A DNA stretch of 64,000 nt from Magnetovibrio sp. (GCA_028281525.1 JANQJR010000035.1:157285-221284); one strand, 5' to 3'; positions 49,621 through 59,016 are shown, counted from the stretch's first letter. Notes: generated by a model from the letters alone, not told the origin. Numbers and translations are program-made.

Positions 49621-51888
49621 ATGAACGATCCTTTCGAACTCACCGACCCCGTGGACGAGCCCGCGCCTGCGCCGCCGAGACCGGCTCAGTATCTCGATGG
49701 TCTCAACGACAGTCAGCTGGAAGCGGTGGAGGCCATCGACGGCCCGGTTCTGGTTCTGGCGGGCGCCGGCACCGGCAAGACCCGCGCGCTGACCACGCGG
49801 CTCGGCCACATTTTGATGCAAGGCCGCGCGCGTCCCGGCGAAATTCTGGCCGTGACGTTTACCAACAAGGCCGCGCGGGAAATGAAGGAGCGCGTCGGCC
49901 AGATGCTGGGCACGCCCGTGGAGGGCTGGTGGGTCGGCACCTTTCATGCCTTGGGCGCGCGGATTTTGCGCCGCCACGCCGAAGCCTTAGGCCTCAAGTC
50001 CAACTTCACCATCTTGGACACCGACGATCAGGTGCGTCTTTTGAAACAGATTTTGGATGCGCGCGAAATCGATCCCAAGCGTTTTCCGCCGCGCACCTTT
50101 TCCGCCGTGATCCAGCGTTGGAAGGACCGCTCTCTGATGCCGGACAAAGTGCCGGAAGCGGAAGCCATCGACGCTTTGGACGGCCACGCCATTGATGTCT
50201 ACCAGGATTATCAGGAACAACTGCAACGGCTCAACGCCGCCGACTTCGGCGATTTGTTGATGCTGTGCGTGCACCTGTTCCAGACCCAGCCGGAGACGCT
50301 CAAGTATTATCAGGAACGTTTCCGCTACATCCTGGTGGACGAATACCAAGACACCAACGTGGCGCAATACCTGTGGCTGCGTCTGCTCGCCCAGGAACAC
50401 AAGAACATCTGCTGCGTGGGCGACGACGACCAATCCATCTATTCCTGGCGCGGCGCCGAAGTCGGCAACATCTTGAGGTTCGAGCAGGATTTCCCGGGCG
50501 CGCGCGTGGTGCGTTTGGAACGCAATTACCGTTCCACCCCGCATATCCTGGGCGCGGCGTCGGAATTGATCGCCAACAACGAAGGGCGGCTCGGCAAGAC
50601 CTTGTGGACCGATCTCAATGAAGGCGAAAAGGTGCGTGTGCACGGGGTTTGGGACTCGGCGGAAGAGGCGCGCTGGGTCGGCGACGAGATCGAAGCCAAT
50701 CACACTCGGGGCGAGGCGCTCAGCTCCATGGCGATTTTGGTGCGCACGTCTGCGCAGACGCGCGAGTTCGAAGAGCGCCTGATCACCCTGGCGATCCCCT
50801 ACCAAGTCATCGGCGGGCTGAGGTTCTATGAGCGCCAGGAAATCCGCGACGCGGTGGCGTACCTGCGCGTCATCGCCCAGCCCGATGATGATTTGGCGTT
50901 TCAGCGCATCGTCAATGTGCCCAAGCGCGGCCTCGGCCAGGCGACCTTGCAGATCGTGCATATGCATGCGCGTGCGCGCGCCATTTCCATGGTGCAAGCA
51001 GTCAGGGAGCTGATCACCACGGATGAGTTGAAGCCCCGGCCGAAAAAAACGCTGACGGATTTGATGACCGATTTCGACCGCTGGCGGGTGGAAGCGCAGA
51101 ACCACACGCCTGCGGAGCTTTGCGACATCGTTCTGGACGAGTCCGGCTATACGGAAATGTGGAAGCTGGACAAATCCATCGAAGCGCCGGGCCGCGTCGA
51201 CAACCTGAAGGAGTTGGTGGTGGGGTTGAGCGAGTTCGATACGCTCACCAGCTTCCTGGAGCACGTCTCCTTGGTCATGGAAAACGAGGACAACCAGAGC
51301 ACGGACAAGGTCACGGTGATGACGCTGCACGGCGCCAAGGGGTTGGAATTCGACACGGTGTTCCTGCCCGGATGGGAGGAAGGCCTGTTTCCCCATCAAC
51401 GCTCCTTGGATGAAACCGGCACCCAGGGGCTGGAGGAGGAACGCCGTTTGGCCTACGTCGGGCTGACACGCGCGCGCAAGCTGGCGAGCGTGACCTTCGC
51501 CGCGAACCGGCGCATTTACGGCCAGTGGCAGGCGTCCCTGCCGTCACGCTTCGTCGATGAACTTCCGGCGGAGCACATCGAGCGCGGCGGGGAGCAGGGC
51601 TTGGCTCAGGGCATGTCGCGGGGTTTCTCCGAGGACGGCGTGTCCGTTTCCGGTGGAGGGCAGGGATATGGCACAGGGTGGAAGCGTGCAAAATCGCGAA
51701 AACCCCAGGACGACCTGGTGTTCGCGCCCGCGCGCGTCTCGGCGGACGGGCTGGAGCCGGGCCAGCGGGTCTTCCATCAGAAATTCGGCTACGGTCAAAT
51801 CCTCGCGCTGGACGGCGATAAGCTCGATATCCAGTTCGAAAAAGCCGGGCTCAAAAAGGTCATGGCGAGTTTCGTTGAGAAAGTATGA
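49621..51888 (+). CDS. UvrD/PcrA-type superfamily 1A helicase
   Basis: A 755-aa 3'-5' helicase with all motifs: Q-motif LNDSQLEAVEAIDGP, Walker A AGAGTGKT at about residues 46-53, VTFTNKAAREMKER, motif II VDEYQDTN, the QSIYSWRGA motif III, NYRSTPHIL, and VTVMTLHGAKGLEFDTVFLPGWEEGLFPH with GLTRARKLASV (motif VI). The C-terminal tail (EPGQRVFHQKFGYGQIL) is Tudor-like and typical of UvrD/PcrA, and interacts with RNA polymerase in relatives. It repairs or unloads protein-bound DNA. The gene is probably distinct from prmA, which starts 32 bases downstream. Confidence 0.94.
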   Translation: MNDPFELTDPVDEPAPAPPRPAQYLDGLNDSQLEAVEAIDGPVLVLAGAGTGKTRALTTRLGHILMQGRARPGEILAVTFTNKAAREMKERVGQMLGTPVEGWWVGTFHALGARILRRHAEALGLKSNFTILDTDDQVRLLKQILDAREIDPKRFPPRTFSAVIQRWKDRSLMPDKVPEAEAIDALDGHAIDVYQDYQEQLQRLNAADFGDLLMLCVHLFQTQPETLKYYQERFRYILVDEYQDTNVAQYLWLRLLAQEHKNICCVGDDDQSIYSWRGAEVGNILRFEQDFPGARVVRLERNYRSTPHILGAASELIANNEGRLGKTLWTDLNEGEKVRVHGVWDSAEEARWVGDEIEANHTRGEALSSMAILVRTSAQTREFEERLITLAIPYQVIGGLRFYERQEIRDAVAYLRVIAQPDDDLAFQRIVNVPKRGLGQATLQIVHMHARARAISMVQAVRELITTDELKPRPKKTLTDLMTDFDRWRVEAQNHTPAELCDIVLDESGYTEMWKLDKSIEAPGRVDNLKELVVGLSEFDTLTSFLEHVSLVMENEDNQSTDKVTVMTLHGAKGLEFDTVFLPGWEEGLFPHQRSLDETGTQGLEEERRLAYVGLTRARKLASVTFAANRRIYGQWQASLPSRFVDELPAEHIERGGEQGLAQGMSRGFSEDGVSVSGGGQGYGTGWKRAKSRKPQDDLVFAPARVSADGLEPGQRVFHQKFGYGQILALDGDKLDIQFEKAGLKKVMASFVEKV

Positions 51889-51919
51889 TAACTTCATCGT
51901 GTAGGGGCGCAAAAAAAGA

Positions 51920-52801
51920 TTGGCCGTGACTCAAGACACCCCCATCTGGCGCATCGCCATCGATATCGAAGACGCCCATGTGGATGCGTTCGAGCAGGTG
52001 CTCGAACCCTTGGTCGAATCCATCATGTGGACTGTCGACGAGCCGCGTGGGTTTCAGCGTATGGAAGGCTTTACCACCACTCAACCCGACGCGGCCGAAG
52101 TCGCGGCGGCTCTCAAGGCCATGGCTGAGACCCTGGGCGTCGACGCGCCGCCCGCCACCATCGAAGAGCTGGCGCCGCGCGACTGGGTGGAAGAGAATTT
52201 GAAGGATTTCCCGCCCATCGATGCGGGACGGTTTTTTATCTATGCCAGCCACGTGAATGAACGCCCGCTAGCGGGCCGTATTTCCATGCGCATCGATCCC
52301 GGCGCGGCGTTCGGCACCGGCACCCACGCGACCACGTCGGGCTGCCTGCGGGCGATCGAGGATATGGACCGCAAGCGTTCTTTTCGCAAACCGCTGGACG
52401 TGGGCACGGGGTCCGGCATCCTCGCCATCGCCATGGCCAAGCTGTGGAAGGTCGAGGTGCTGGGCACCGACATCGACCCCACGGCGGTGCGTGTCGCGGG
52501 GGAGAATGCGGCGCTCAATGCTGTCAGCGATGACACAGATTTTCGCGTGGGGCCGGGGTTCAAGCCGGTGTCCCGGCATGCGCGGTTCGACGTGATTTGC
52601 GCCAACATCCTGGCCCGTCCCTTGGCCGCCATCGCGCCCGATCTCGGGCGGCGCTTGGTGCGTGGCGGGTATGCGGTGTTATCCGGTTTGATCGTGCGCG
52701 ATGAGCGCTTCGTCGTCACGGCCTACATGGCCCAAGGGCTCAAATTGGAAAAACGTTATGTGCGCGACGGCTGGGTGACGCTGGTGATGCGCAAGCGGTA
52801 G
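51920..52801 (+). CDS. prmA: Ribosomal protein L11 methyltransferase PrmA
   Basis: A 293-aa methyltransferase with an N-terminal substrate-recognition domain (WRIAIDIEDAHVDAFEQVLEP) and a C-terminal Rossmann domain with DPGAAFGTGTHATTSGCLRAIE, LDVGTGSGILAIAMAK and CANILARPLAAIAPDL. It trimethylates L11. There is no upstream ATG in frame, so translation probably begins at TTG 51920 or GTG 51926. The 3' end carries tandem 20-bp duplications listed separately. Confidence 0.93.
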   Translation: MAVTQDTPIWRIAIDIEDAHVDAFEQVLEPLVESIMWTVDEPRGFQRMEGFTTTQPDAAEVAAALKAMAETLGVDAPPATIEELAPRDWVEENLKDFPPIDAGRFFIYASHVNERPLAGRISMRIDPGAAFGTGTHATTSGCLRAIEDMDRKRSFRKPLDVGTGSGILAIAMAKLWKVEVLGTDIDPTAVRVAGENAALNAVSDDTDFRVGPGFKPVSRHARFDVICANILARPLAAIAPDLGRRLVRGGYAVLSGLIVRDERFVVTAYMAQGLKLEKRYVRDGWVTLVMRKR

Positions 52802-52837
52802 GGGTGATGCGCAAGCGCTAGAGGTCATGCGCAACGG
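52783..52837. repeat. 20-bp period repeats at the end of prmA
   Basis: GGTGATGCGCAAGCGGTAG (52783-52801) is followed by GGTGATGCGCAAGCGCTAG from 52803 and a third diverged copy, GGTCATGCGCAACGG, from 52823. The prmA stop lies in the first copy, so the repeats trail the gene as duplicated 3' ends with further TAG codons. Confidence 0.85.
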
Positions 52838-52855
52838 GTTGCGGTAGATCATCTG

Positions 52856-52949
52856 GTCATTGCGAGGCGCAAGGCGACGAAGCAATCCAGAACTGCTCAT
52901 GATGCGGTGATTCTGGACCGTTGCGCGTCCTATCGCCGCTTGCGATGAC
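52856..52949. repeat. Second GTCATTGCGAGG...ATGAC interspersed palindromic repeat
   Basis: Starts GTCATTGCGAGGCGCAAGGCGACGAAGCAATCCAG and ends CCGCTTGCGATGAC, closely related at its ends to the repeat at 35555-35636. It lies between prmA and the small membrane protein gene, which converge, and is likely non-autonomous. Confidence 0.8.
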
Positions 52950-52964
52950 GAAAATTTCTAAGAG

Positions 52965-53291
52965 TTAGCCGGCTTTTTTCGCCGTGTGTTGGGCGTGGCT
53001 GGTGGGGGTGAAGCGTTGCCCCGTTTCCGGGGCGGCTTCGCCTTTTTGAGCGCCCTTGTTGGCCAGGGCGGTGAGGGTTTCCGCTTGGCGCTTGCGTTGG
53101 GTGCGCAACTCGGTGGCCAATTTTTCCACGTGATAGGTGCTGTTTTCCAGTTTCTGGATGCGGGTGGTGGCCTTGAACAGGGCGGCTTCGAGCTGCTGGG
53201 TGCGATGCGCGGCGCGGCGCATCACTTCGCTGGCGAAGAACAAGGCCAACAAGGACAAGACAAAACCGAGGATGCCGAAGGTCTGTACCAT
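52965..53291 (-). CDS. Small membrane-anchored coiled-coil protein
   Basis: A 108-aa protein with one membrane helix at residues 5-22 (FGILGFVLSLLALFFASEV) and then a long charged helix (QLEAALFKATTRIQKLENSTY, KLATELRTQRKRQAETL) likely forming a coiled coil, with a low-complexity tail. The ATG at 53291 begins at the helix; the longer upstream frame runs into unlikely sequence. It lies 105 bases after azlD on the same strand and may be in one transcript. Function unknown. Confidence 0.6.
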   Translation of the reverse strand: MVQTFGILGFVLSLLALFFASEVMRRAAHRTQQLEAALFKATTRIQKLENSTYHVEKLATELRTQRKRQAETLTALANKGAQKGEAAPETGQRFTPTSHAQHTAKKAG

Positions 53292-53396
53292 ATGCTTGTA
53301 TGAATAATCCGATTCGCAGGCGCGGAACAAGCATGGCCGGGAATGTTTAAAAAAACCGTAAATAGCTGATTCGTTTGTGGATTCCCGCGGCACAAC

Positions 53397-53738
53397 CTAG
53401 ATTTGCAATGTGCCCAAAGCCACCAGGACCAATGCGCCCGCGAGCACGCTGATGCCGATGTTGCGCTTGCTCAGCACGAACACCAAAAGCCCCGCTCCGG
53501 CGGCGGCGAAGCGCCACCAATCCGGCGTTTCGGCCAACGCGCCGATGGGCAAGGCGATCATGCGCACCACCAGACCCGCCAGCAGGGCGTAAGTCACGCA
53601 GGTGATCCAGTCGATTACCGGGGACTCGACCGAGATCTTGCCGGACAAGAAAGTGCCCAAAGCGCGCGACGCATAGGTCGCGAGCGCCGCCAGCGTGATC
53701 ACCAGGACCGGGGCATAGAGGCTTTGCTCAACCATCAT
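53397..53738 (-). CDS. azlD: AzlD-type branched-chain amino acid export subunit
   Basis: A 113-aa small membrane protein of the AzlD family with about four helices, including LVITLAALATYASRALGTFL, CVTYALLAGLVVRMI and FAAAGAGLLVFVLSKRNI. With AzlC it forms a two-part exporter of branched-chain amino acids or related compounds. Its start overlaps the azlC stop by 11 bases, so the pair is translationally linked. Confidence 0.88.
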   Translation of the reverse strand: MMVEQSLYAPVLVITLAALATYASRALGTFLSGKISVESPVIDWITCVTYALLAGLVVRMIALPIGALAETPDWWRFAAAGAGLLVFVLSKRNIGISVLAGALVLVALGTLQI

Positions 53739-54507
53739 CCCTCCCCTTTTTGAGTTCTTTGCTTACCTTTTGGCGCACCCATCCGTTCCGGCCCAACCAC
53801 CATGCCGCCGTGCCGCCGATCAGCCCTGTGAACACCAAGCTCCAATTGGGCGCGATCAAAAACAGCGCCGGTCCCAAGATCGCGCCGAATAGCAACGACA
53901 AGACCTTTTGCGGTTGGTGCAGATCGAACAAAAATAACAACATGAAATAAAGCGGATTGAGAAACACCAGCGCCAACGTGACCGGCTGGGGCACTTGACC
54001 CGCGATCAAGTAGCCTGCGACCGTAAACAGGGGCGAGCCGGTATAGAGCAACAAGCCGTAACCGGTGAGATAATGCAGCCGTTGGTCCTGGCTGAGAGAC
54101 GCCAACCGTTGCATGGTGCCGACCCAACTGGTCGCGGCGATGAGCATGGAAATCGCATAATATTTCCAGAGACTCACGTTATCGCGCCGAACGTGGGGCA
54201 GGAGCGAAGCCACCAAAGGCAACAGCCGTGCGTTGATGAAGCCCACCGCCAAAATAATGGAAATCAGCGGCGCGCCGCTATAAGCCATTTCCGCCATGGC
54301 GATCTGACCGGGCAGCGCCCAGGTGCTCAAGGTTGAATAGAGCGCATGCCACACCGACCAGTCCACGTCGCGGATCATCGAGCCGAAGCCTAAGAAACTT
54401 GCTCCCATGACCAGCATGGGCACGCCCAGGGCTTCCCTGACGCCGCCCCAAAACGCGGCTTGGGGCGTCGCGAATGCGGACGAGGCGGGGAGAGGGGCGT
54501 TCGTCAT
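53728..54507 (-). CDS. azlC: AzlC-type branched-chain amino acid export permease
   Basis: A 259-aa membrane protein of the AzlC family. Residues 15-35 begin FWGGVREALGVPMLVMGASFLGFG, then STLSTWALPGQIAMAEMAYSGAP and AVGFINARLLPLVASLLPH, followed by four more helices. Family members export branched-chain amino acids together with AzlD. ATG 54507 (MTNAPLPASS) is the family-like start; the longer frame upstream is non-coding. The gene is divergent from the methyltransferase at 54666. Confidence 0.88.
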   Translation of the reverse strand: MTNAPLPASSAFATPQAAFWGGVREALGVPMLVMGASFLGFGSMIRDVDWSVWHALYSTLSTWALPGQIAMAEMAYSGAPLISIILAVGFINARLLPLVASLLPHVRRDNVSLWKYYAISMLIAATSWVGTMQRLASLSQDQRLHYLTGYGLLLYTGSPLFTVAGYLIAGQVPQPVTLALVFLNPLYFMLLFLFDLHQPQKVLSLLFGAILGPALFLIAPNWSLVFTGLIGGTAAWWLGRNGWVRQKVSKELKKGRDDG

Positions 54508-54665
54508 CTGTCTCAACCTGGAGTGCGGTCGGGTATTGTGCAATGCAGCAAAGCGAAGCGCAAGATATTCACACACTTGGTTTTTATGTTGTGTGGGGTT
54601 TTGCACCGTATGGACAACCTTGCCTCGGTGGCTTAAACAGAAAGGCATCCTGAGGGCAATCCATA

Positions 54666-55433
54666 ATGACCACGTCATCCCCAAACGCCAAGGAGCCCCG
54701 CTGCCCGGTTTGTTCGGGGTCGGCGATGGCGCCTTACGGCGACAAAGACGGTTATAGCTTTCTGAGTTGTTCGGATTGCGGATACGTCTTCTGCCACCCC
54801 CGCCCCAGCCAGCAGGCGTTGGATGAAATGCACGCCGAGCAAGGTGGCTCGGACGGCATTCGCGCGGACTACTACCCCAAGGCGCCGTCGCGCGCCCGGC
54901 GTGGCTTGATGAACGCGTTCAAGCTGGTCCGCTATGTGTTTGGGCAGCGCGTTTTGGATTTGGGGTGCGGCGGTGGCTTTGTGGTGGGCGGCTTCAAACG
55001 GGCGTTCGCGCGCGAAGCCGTGGGGCTCGACATCAACCCCAATGCTATTGAATACGCCCGCGCGCACTATTCCGATTGCACCTTCCATTGCGGCACGCTC
55101 GACGACTTCAAAGGCGGCCGGATCGGAACATTTGGCTTTGTCTATTCGTCCGAAGTCATCGAGCATGTGGAAAACGTGGAAGCCTATATGAACTTCCTGG
55201 CCGAAATTACGCAGCCCGGCGCGGTGGTGTTCATCACCACCCCGGATATCGCTGGCGAACAGGTGCCGGACGTGGTCACCGACTGGGATTTGTTCTCTCC
55301 TCCGCTTCACATTCAATTTTTTAACGAAGATACCCTGACGCGCCTGTTTGTGCGGTTTGGGTTTACGCCCATCAAGCGTGTCCCTGACCGTGGCGGACCG
55401 GGTCTTAAAATGCTGTTTCGCAAGGACGCTTGA
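54666..55433 (+). CDS. Zinc-ribbon class I methyltransferase
   Basis: A 255-aa protein with an N-terminal zinc ribbon (CPVC at residues 13-16, CSDC at 35-38) and a class I methyltransferase domain with RVLDLGCGGGFVVGGF, AVGLDINPNAIEYAR and FVYSSEVIEHVENVEAYMN. Such proteins occur in polyketide, polysaccharide and unknown methylation pathways; the substrate is unclear. The gene is followed 68 bases later by the MscS channel gene on the same strand. Confidence 0.85.
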   Translation: MTTSSPNAKEPRCPVCSGSAMAPYGDKDGYSFLSCSDCGYVFCHPRPSQQALDEMHAEQGGSDGIRADYYPKAPSRARRGLMNAFKLVRYVFGQRVLDLGCGGGFVVGGFKRAFAREAVGLDINPNAIEYARAHYSDCTFHCGTLDDFKGGRIGTFGFVYSSEVIEHVENVEAYMNFLAEITQPGAVVFITTPDIAGEQVPDVVTDWDLFSPPLHIQFFNEDTLTRLFVRFGFTPIKRVPDRGGPGLKMLFRKDA

Positions 55434-55501
55434 GCGTTTTTGTTGCAGCACTTTCTCCTCCGGCCTAGGCTCTTTGTGCAAGCTTGCGCGGAGAGTTCAC
55501 C

Positions 55502-56887
55502 GTGGACGAAAAATTCAACGTCGAAACGCTCAACCAGATTTACGAAGACCTGCTGGGCTTCGTGCAGACGCATGTGTTGGTGATCCCCAATCTGGTGGAA
55601 TTGGGCGTGGTGCTGTTGACCTATTTCGTGGCCAAATTCGCCGCCCGCCCGTTGGAACAGTTGCTCGACAAAACCTTGGCGGCGAACTGGGTGGCGAAAT
55701 ACCGCGGGACGCTGGAAAACATTCTCAAACCCTTGGTGATGCCGCTCACCTGGCTGGTGTTCGCGGGCATGGCCCATTTCACCGCGTTGCAAATGGCGTG
55801 GCCGGGCGGCATCGTCGGCATTGCGGTCAGCCTGCTCACCGCCTGGGTGGTGATCCGTTTGGTTTTGAACTTCATTGCGGATCCCTGGTGGTCGCGGGCC
55901 GTGGGCGTGTTCGTGTGGTCTGTAGCGGCTTTGGATATCGTCGGGTTGTTGGACCCGACATTGACGTTCATGGATCGCCTCGCCATCAACTTGGGCGATT
56001 TTCGTCTGTCCTTGCTGATCGTCGCCAAAGGCATCGTCGCCATGGTGCTGTTGCTGTGGCTCGCCAACTGGGCGGCGCGGTTGGTGGAAAAGCGCCTCAG
56101 GGGCATTCAACAATTCACGCCGTCGCAAAAAGTGCTGTTTTCCAAACTTGCGCGCGTGCTGTTCATCACGCTCGCGATCCTGGTCGGCATCAACATGGTT
56201 GGCATCGACCTGACCGCGCTGCATGTGTTTTCCGGCGCGCTGGGTCTGGGCATCGGCATCGGCCTGCAAAAGGTGGTGAGCAACTTGCTGTCTGGCGTGA
56301 TCTTGTTGATGGACCGCTCCGTCAAACCCGGCGACGTGGTGTCTATCGAGGGGACATACGGCTGGATCAACACCATCGGGGCGCGTTATGTCTCGGTGGT
56401 GACGCGCGACGGAATCGAACACCTGATTCCCAACGAAGTGCTGATTTCCACGCCGGTGGAAAACTGGTCGCACTCGGACCGGTTGGTGCGCCAACGCCTG
56501 CCCATCGGCGTCGACTACGGCGTCAACATCCGCTTGGCGATCGAACTGGCTGAGCAGGCGGCGGATGGGTTTTCGCGCATTCTCAAGAAACCGGCGCCGC
56601 GTTGCCTGGTGAAAGGTTTTGGCGAAAGCTCCGTGGACCTGGAATTGCGGGTTTGGATTCAAGACGCGGAAGAGGGCGTGTCCAACATCAAGAGCGAAGT
56701 CTATCTCAAGATCTGGGATTTGTTCCACGAGCACGGTGTCGCCTTCCCTTATCCGCAACGCGACATTCACGTCAAAGGCCCGGTGCATCTGATGTTCGAT
56801 GGGGAAGTGGCCCCGCCGGAGCCGACATTCACCAGCGGTGCGGTGGAAGGCAGTCTGCCGCCGGGCTTCAAGCCAAAGGGCCGTTAA
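55502..56887 (+). CDS. MscS-family mechanosensitive ion channel
   Basis: A 461-aa membrane protein with four to five N-terminal helices and the MscS pore and beta domain: VFSGALGLGIGIGLQKVVSNLLSGVILLMDRSVKPGDVVSI and the cytoplasmic VVTRDGIEHLIPNEVLISTPVENWS. It would open under membrane tension on osmotic downshock. GTG 55502 with GGAGAG seven bases upstream is preferred to the TTG at 55484. The 3' end overlaps by 4 bases with the converging gene at 56884. Confidence 0.9.
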   Translation: MDEKFNVETLNQIYEDLLGFVQTHVLVIPNLVELGVVLLTYFVAKFAARPLEQLLDKTLAANWVAKYRGTLENILKPLVMPLTWLVFAGMAHFTALQMAWPGGIVGIAVSLLTAWVVIRLVLNFIADPWWSRAVGVFVWSVAALDIVGLLDPTLTFMDRLAINLGDFRLSLLIVAKGIVAMVLLLWLANWAARLVEKRLRGIQQFTPSQKVLFSKLARVLFITLAILVGINMVGIDLTALHVFSGALGLGIGIGLQKVVSNLLSGVILLMDRSVKPGDVVSIEGTYGWINTIGARYVSVVTRDGIEHLIPNEVLISTPVENWSHSDRLVRQRLPIGVDYGVNIRLAIELAEQAADGFSRILKKPAPRCLVKGFGESSVDLELRVWIQDAEEGVSNIKSEVYLKIWDLFHEHGVAFPYPQRDIHVKGPVHLMFDGEVAPPEPTFTSGAVEGSLPPGFKPKGR

Positions 56888-57324
56888 ATCAACGGATCGT
56901 AAGCCCACTGCAGCAACGCTTGGCGTTGACGCGGACGGCAGAAAATGTCGCCCGGATCGCAGTTCTTTTTCACTTGTGGAATATGGCGTGCGCCGAACGC
57001 CTTCCAGCGTTTGATCTGGAATTCATCGACGCCGGGCAAACGGCGGCCAAGCGTATAGCGGCAATACCACTGGAACCAGCCGAGCGGGTCTTCCGGCGTG
57101 ATCCAGCCTTTCGTCTGCCATACATCGCGCGGTTGCCCCGCCGCGACGCCGAAGTGATTGAGGCTTTTGTCGAACCCAGCGCGCGAGATTTTGGCCGCTG
57201 CAAACCACTCAGGCGGCAGATCGTCCGGCACATGGCCCACGTCTTCGAAATACGCGCCGCCGAAGACGCCCAATGCCAACATCTCCTGCGGGGTGAGTTC
57301 GGGGGTGAAATCCGGGTCGCTCAT
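56884..57324 (-). CDS. Conserved small protein with TPEEM-like motif, unknown function
   Basis: A 146-aa soluble acidic protein with LTPQEMLALGVFGGAYF, DLPPEWFAAAK, WQTKGWITPEDPLGWFQWYCRY and KKNCDPGDIFCRPRQRQALLQWAYD. Trp and Cys are frequent and evenly spread; no metal site is certain. It lies 16 bases after the alcohol dehydrogenase gene on the same strand, so it is the third gene of that operon. No named family is recognised from memory. Confidence 0.7.
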   Translation of the reverse strand: MSDPDFTPELTPQEMLALGVFGGAYFEDVGHVPDDLPPEWFAAAKISRAGFDKSLNHFGVAAGQPRDVWQTKGWITPEDPLGWFQWYCRYTLGRRLPGVDEFQIKRWKAFGARHIPQVKKNCDPGDIFCRPRQRQALLQWAYDPLI

Positions 57325-57340
57325 ACCTTGCCATATGGGA

Positions 57341-58552
57341 TCAAAGGCGTCGTTGCACCAGTTCCGCGATTTCCGCGTCCGTGAGCACCACAGGATTGGT
57401 TTTCATGCTGGATCCCCGGCTGTTTGCGACGATGCGCGCCACGTCCGCGTCCGTGACGCCGTATTGGGACAAGCGTGGCAGGTCCAGGCGCTCGGTCCAG
57501 TCTTGAAGGGTGCGCACCAGCGCATCCAGCGCGGCGTTGCCGCTCACGCCGCCGCCGGCCAGCGTCGCGCCCGCGCGGGCGTAGACTTCCAGCGCCGGGC
57601 TGGAAGGGTTGCGCTCCATCAGGGCGCGGATGTTGATATCGGACGCATCCGCGACCAAAGTGCCGCACACCACGCCATGGGGAATGGGGAACAAGGACCC
57701 CAACGGCTGGGCAAGCCCGTGGACGGACCCCAGTCCCGTTTGCGCCAGGCAAATGCCCGACATCAAGGACGCATAGGCCATGTGGGTGCGGGCCTCTTGC
57801 GCGCGCACGCCGTCTTCGTCCGCCAGCATATACATGTCCCAAAACCCTTGGGCAAAACGCTCCAGTCCCGACCACGCCAGCGCGGCGGTCATGGCGTTGG
57901 AGCGGATCGAGGTCAGGCTTTCCAACAACTGGGTGAAGGCGTCCATGCCGTTGGCGGCAATCACGGATTTGGGGCAGGTCGCCAGCAGATCGGGGTCGAC
58001 GATGGCGGCCCTGGCGACCAGGGTGTCGTCGCGGAACGATTTCTTGAAGCCGTCTACGCCGTGGCGCGACAGAACGGCGTTCTTGGTCGCTTCCGATCCG
58101 GTGCCCGCCGTGGTCGGACAACAAATCAAAGGTGTGGCGGGACCTTGGTAAGTCAGTTCCGGTCCGACCCCTTCCAGATGGTCCATGACCGTATTGCCGG
58201 GTTTGAGCAGTCCGGCGACGGCCTTTGCGGTGTCCAACGCGCTGCCCCCGCCGATGCCGACCACCACGTCGAAAGACGCGCCCTTGTAACCCACGACAGC
58301 GTCGTCCACCAGCTCGGGGGACGGTTCGCTCGGCACCTGCATCACCGTAATCTTTACGCCCGCGTCTTGCAGTTTGGGCTGCAACTCTGCCCAGGCTTCG
58401 GATTCGGTGAAGGATTTCGCCCCCGTCACGATCAAAGCATTGGGACCGAAGCGCAGCACTTCATCGGGCAACCGATCGATCACACCTGCACCAAAAATGA
58501 TCTTAGGCAATGACGCGATGGTGAACGGTGGCGGCAAAATGGGGTTCGTCAC
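57341..58552 (-). CDS. Iron-containing alcohol dehydrogenase-like enzyme
   Basis: A 403-aa group III (Fe-type) dehydrogenase with NAD(P)-binding GIGGGSALDTAKAVAG and TTAGTGSEATKNAV, and metal ligands in IAANGMDAFTQLLES and VHGLAQPLGSLFPIPHGVVCG. The C-terminus SSMKTNPVVLTDAEIAELV is typical of the subgroup. The substrate is not determined; alcohol, aldehyde or 3-hydroxy acid oxidation are all possible. Its start overlaps the monooxygenase gene (ATGA). Confidence 0.9.
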   Translation of the reverse strand: MTNPILPPPFTIASLPKIIFGAGVIDRLPDEVLRFGPNALIVTGAKSFTESEAWAELQPKLQDAGVKITVMQVPSEPSPELVDDAVVGYKGASFDVVVGIGGGSALDTAKAVAGLLKPGNTVMDHLEGVGPELTYQGPATPLICCPTTAGTGSEATKNAVLSRHGVDGFKKSFRDDTLVARAAIVDPDLLATCPKSVIAANGMDAFTQLLESLTSIRSNAMTAALAWSGLERFAQGFWDMYMLADEDGVRAQEARTHMAYASLMSGICLAQTGLGSVHGLAQPLGSLFPIPHGVVCGTLVADASDINIRALMERNPSSPALEVYARAGATLAGGGVSGNAALDALVRTLQDWTERLDLPRLSQYGVTDADVARIVANSRGSSMKTNPVVLTDAEIAELVQRRL

Positions 58553-58851
58553 GATTTAAGCTCCGGAAGCAGTCCACGGTGGCGCACGCCCCGGCGCTTT
58601 TCGGCCATCATCGGACCCACCGTTTCCGCCCACGCGGCGTAATGCACCGTTTGCTTGTGCGCGGCCACGTCGGCGTCCGTTTCGTACCACTCGTAGAAAA
58701 CGAACCGGGTCGGGTCGTCTTCTTGCTGCAGGAAGTCGAATCGGTGATTTCCCGCCTCTTGGATCGAGGCTTGGTGATTGGCCTTGGACGCGGCGATGAA
58801 ATCATCGACGCATTCCGGCTTCACGGAAATGTAAACCAGCGTAACAGGCAT
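58549..58851 (-). CDS. Antibiotic biosynthesis monooxygenase (ABM)-domain protein
   Basis: A 100-aa protein of the ABM/dimeric alpha-beta barrel fold. Family pattern: VTLVYISVKPECVDDFIAASKANHQAS, NHRFDFLQQEDDPTRFVFYEWYETDADVAAHKQTVHY and AAWAETVGPMM. Small proteins of this type catalyse cofactor-independent oxygenation of quinols or play a protective role. It is the first gene of the ABM-alcohol dehydrogenase-unknown operon; its stop overlaps the dehydrogenase start. Confidence 0.88.
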   Translation of the reverse strand: MPVTLVYISVKPECVDDFIAASKANHQASIQEAGNHRFDFLQQEDDPTRFVFYEWYETDADVAAHKQTVHYAAWAETVGPMMAEKRRGVRHRGLLPELKS

Positions 58852-59016
58852 GGTGGCGGTCTCCTCCCCACGATGTGTGTTCGAGATTTTTCGACTTATA
58901 GCATGGTGGCGGCGCACCCGGAATGATCGCCGCTTTTCTTTTTCGAGATTCTGGATACACTCACAACAAGAGGGGCGTGCCGTGTAACCCGTGGGGGCTG
59001 ACATGGACGATACTGC

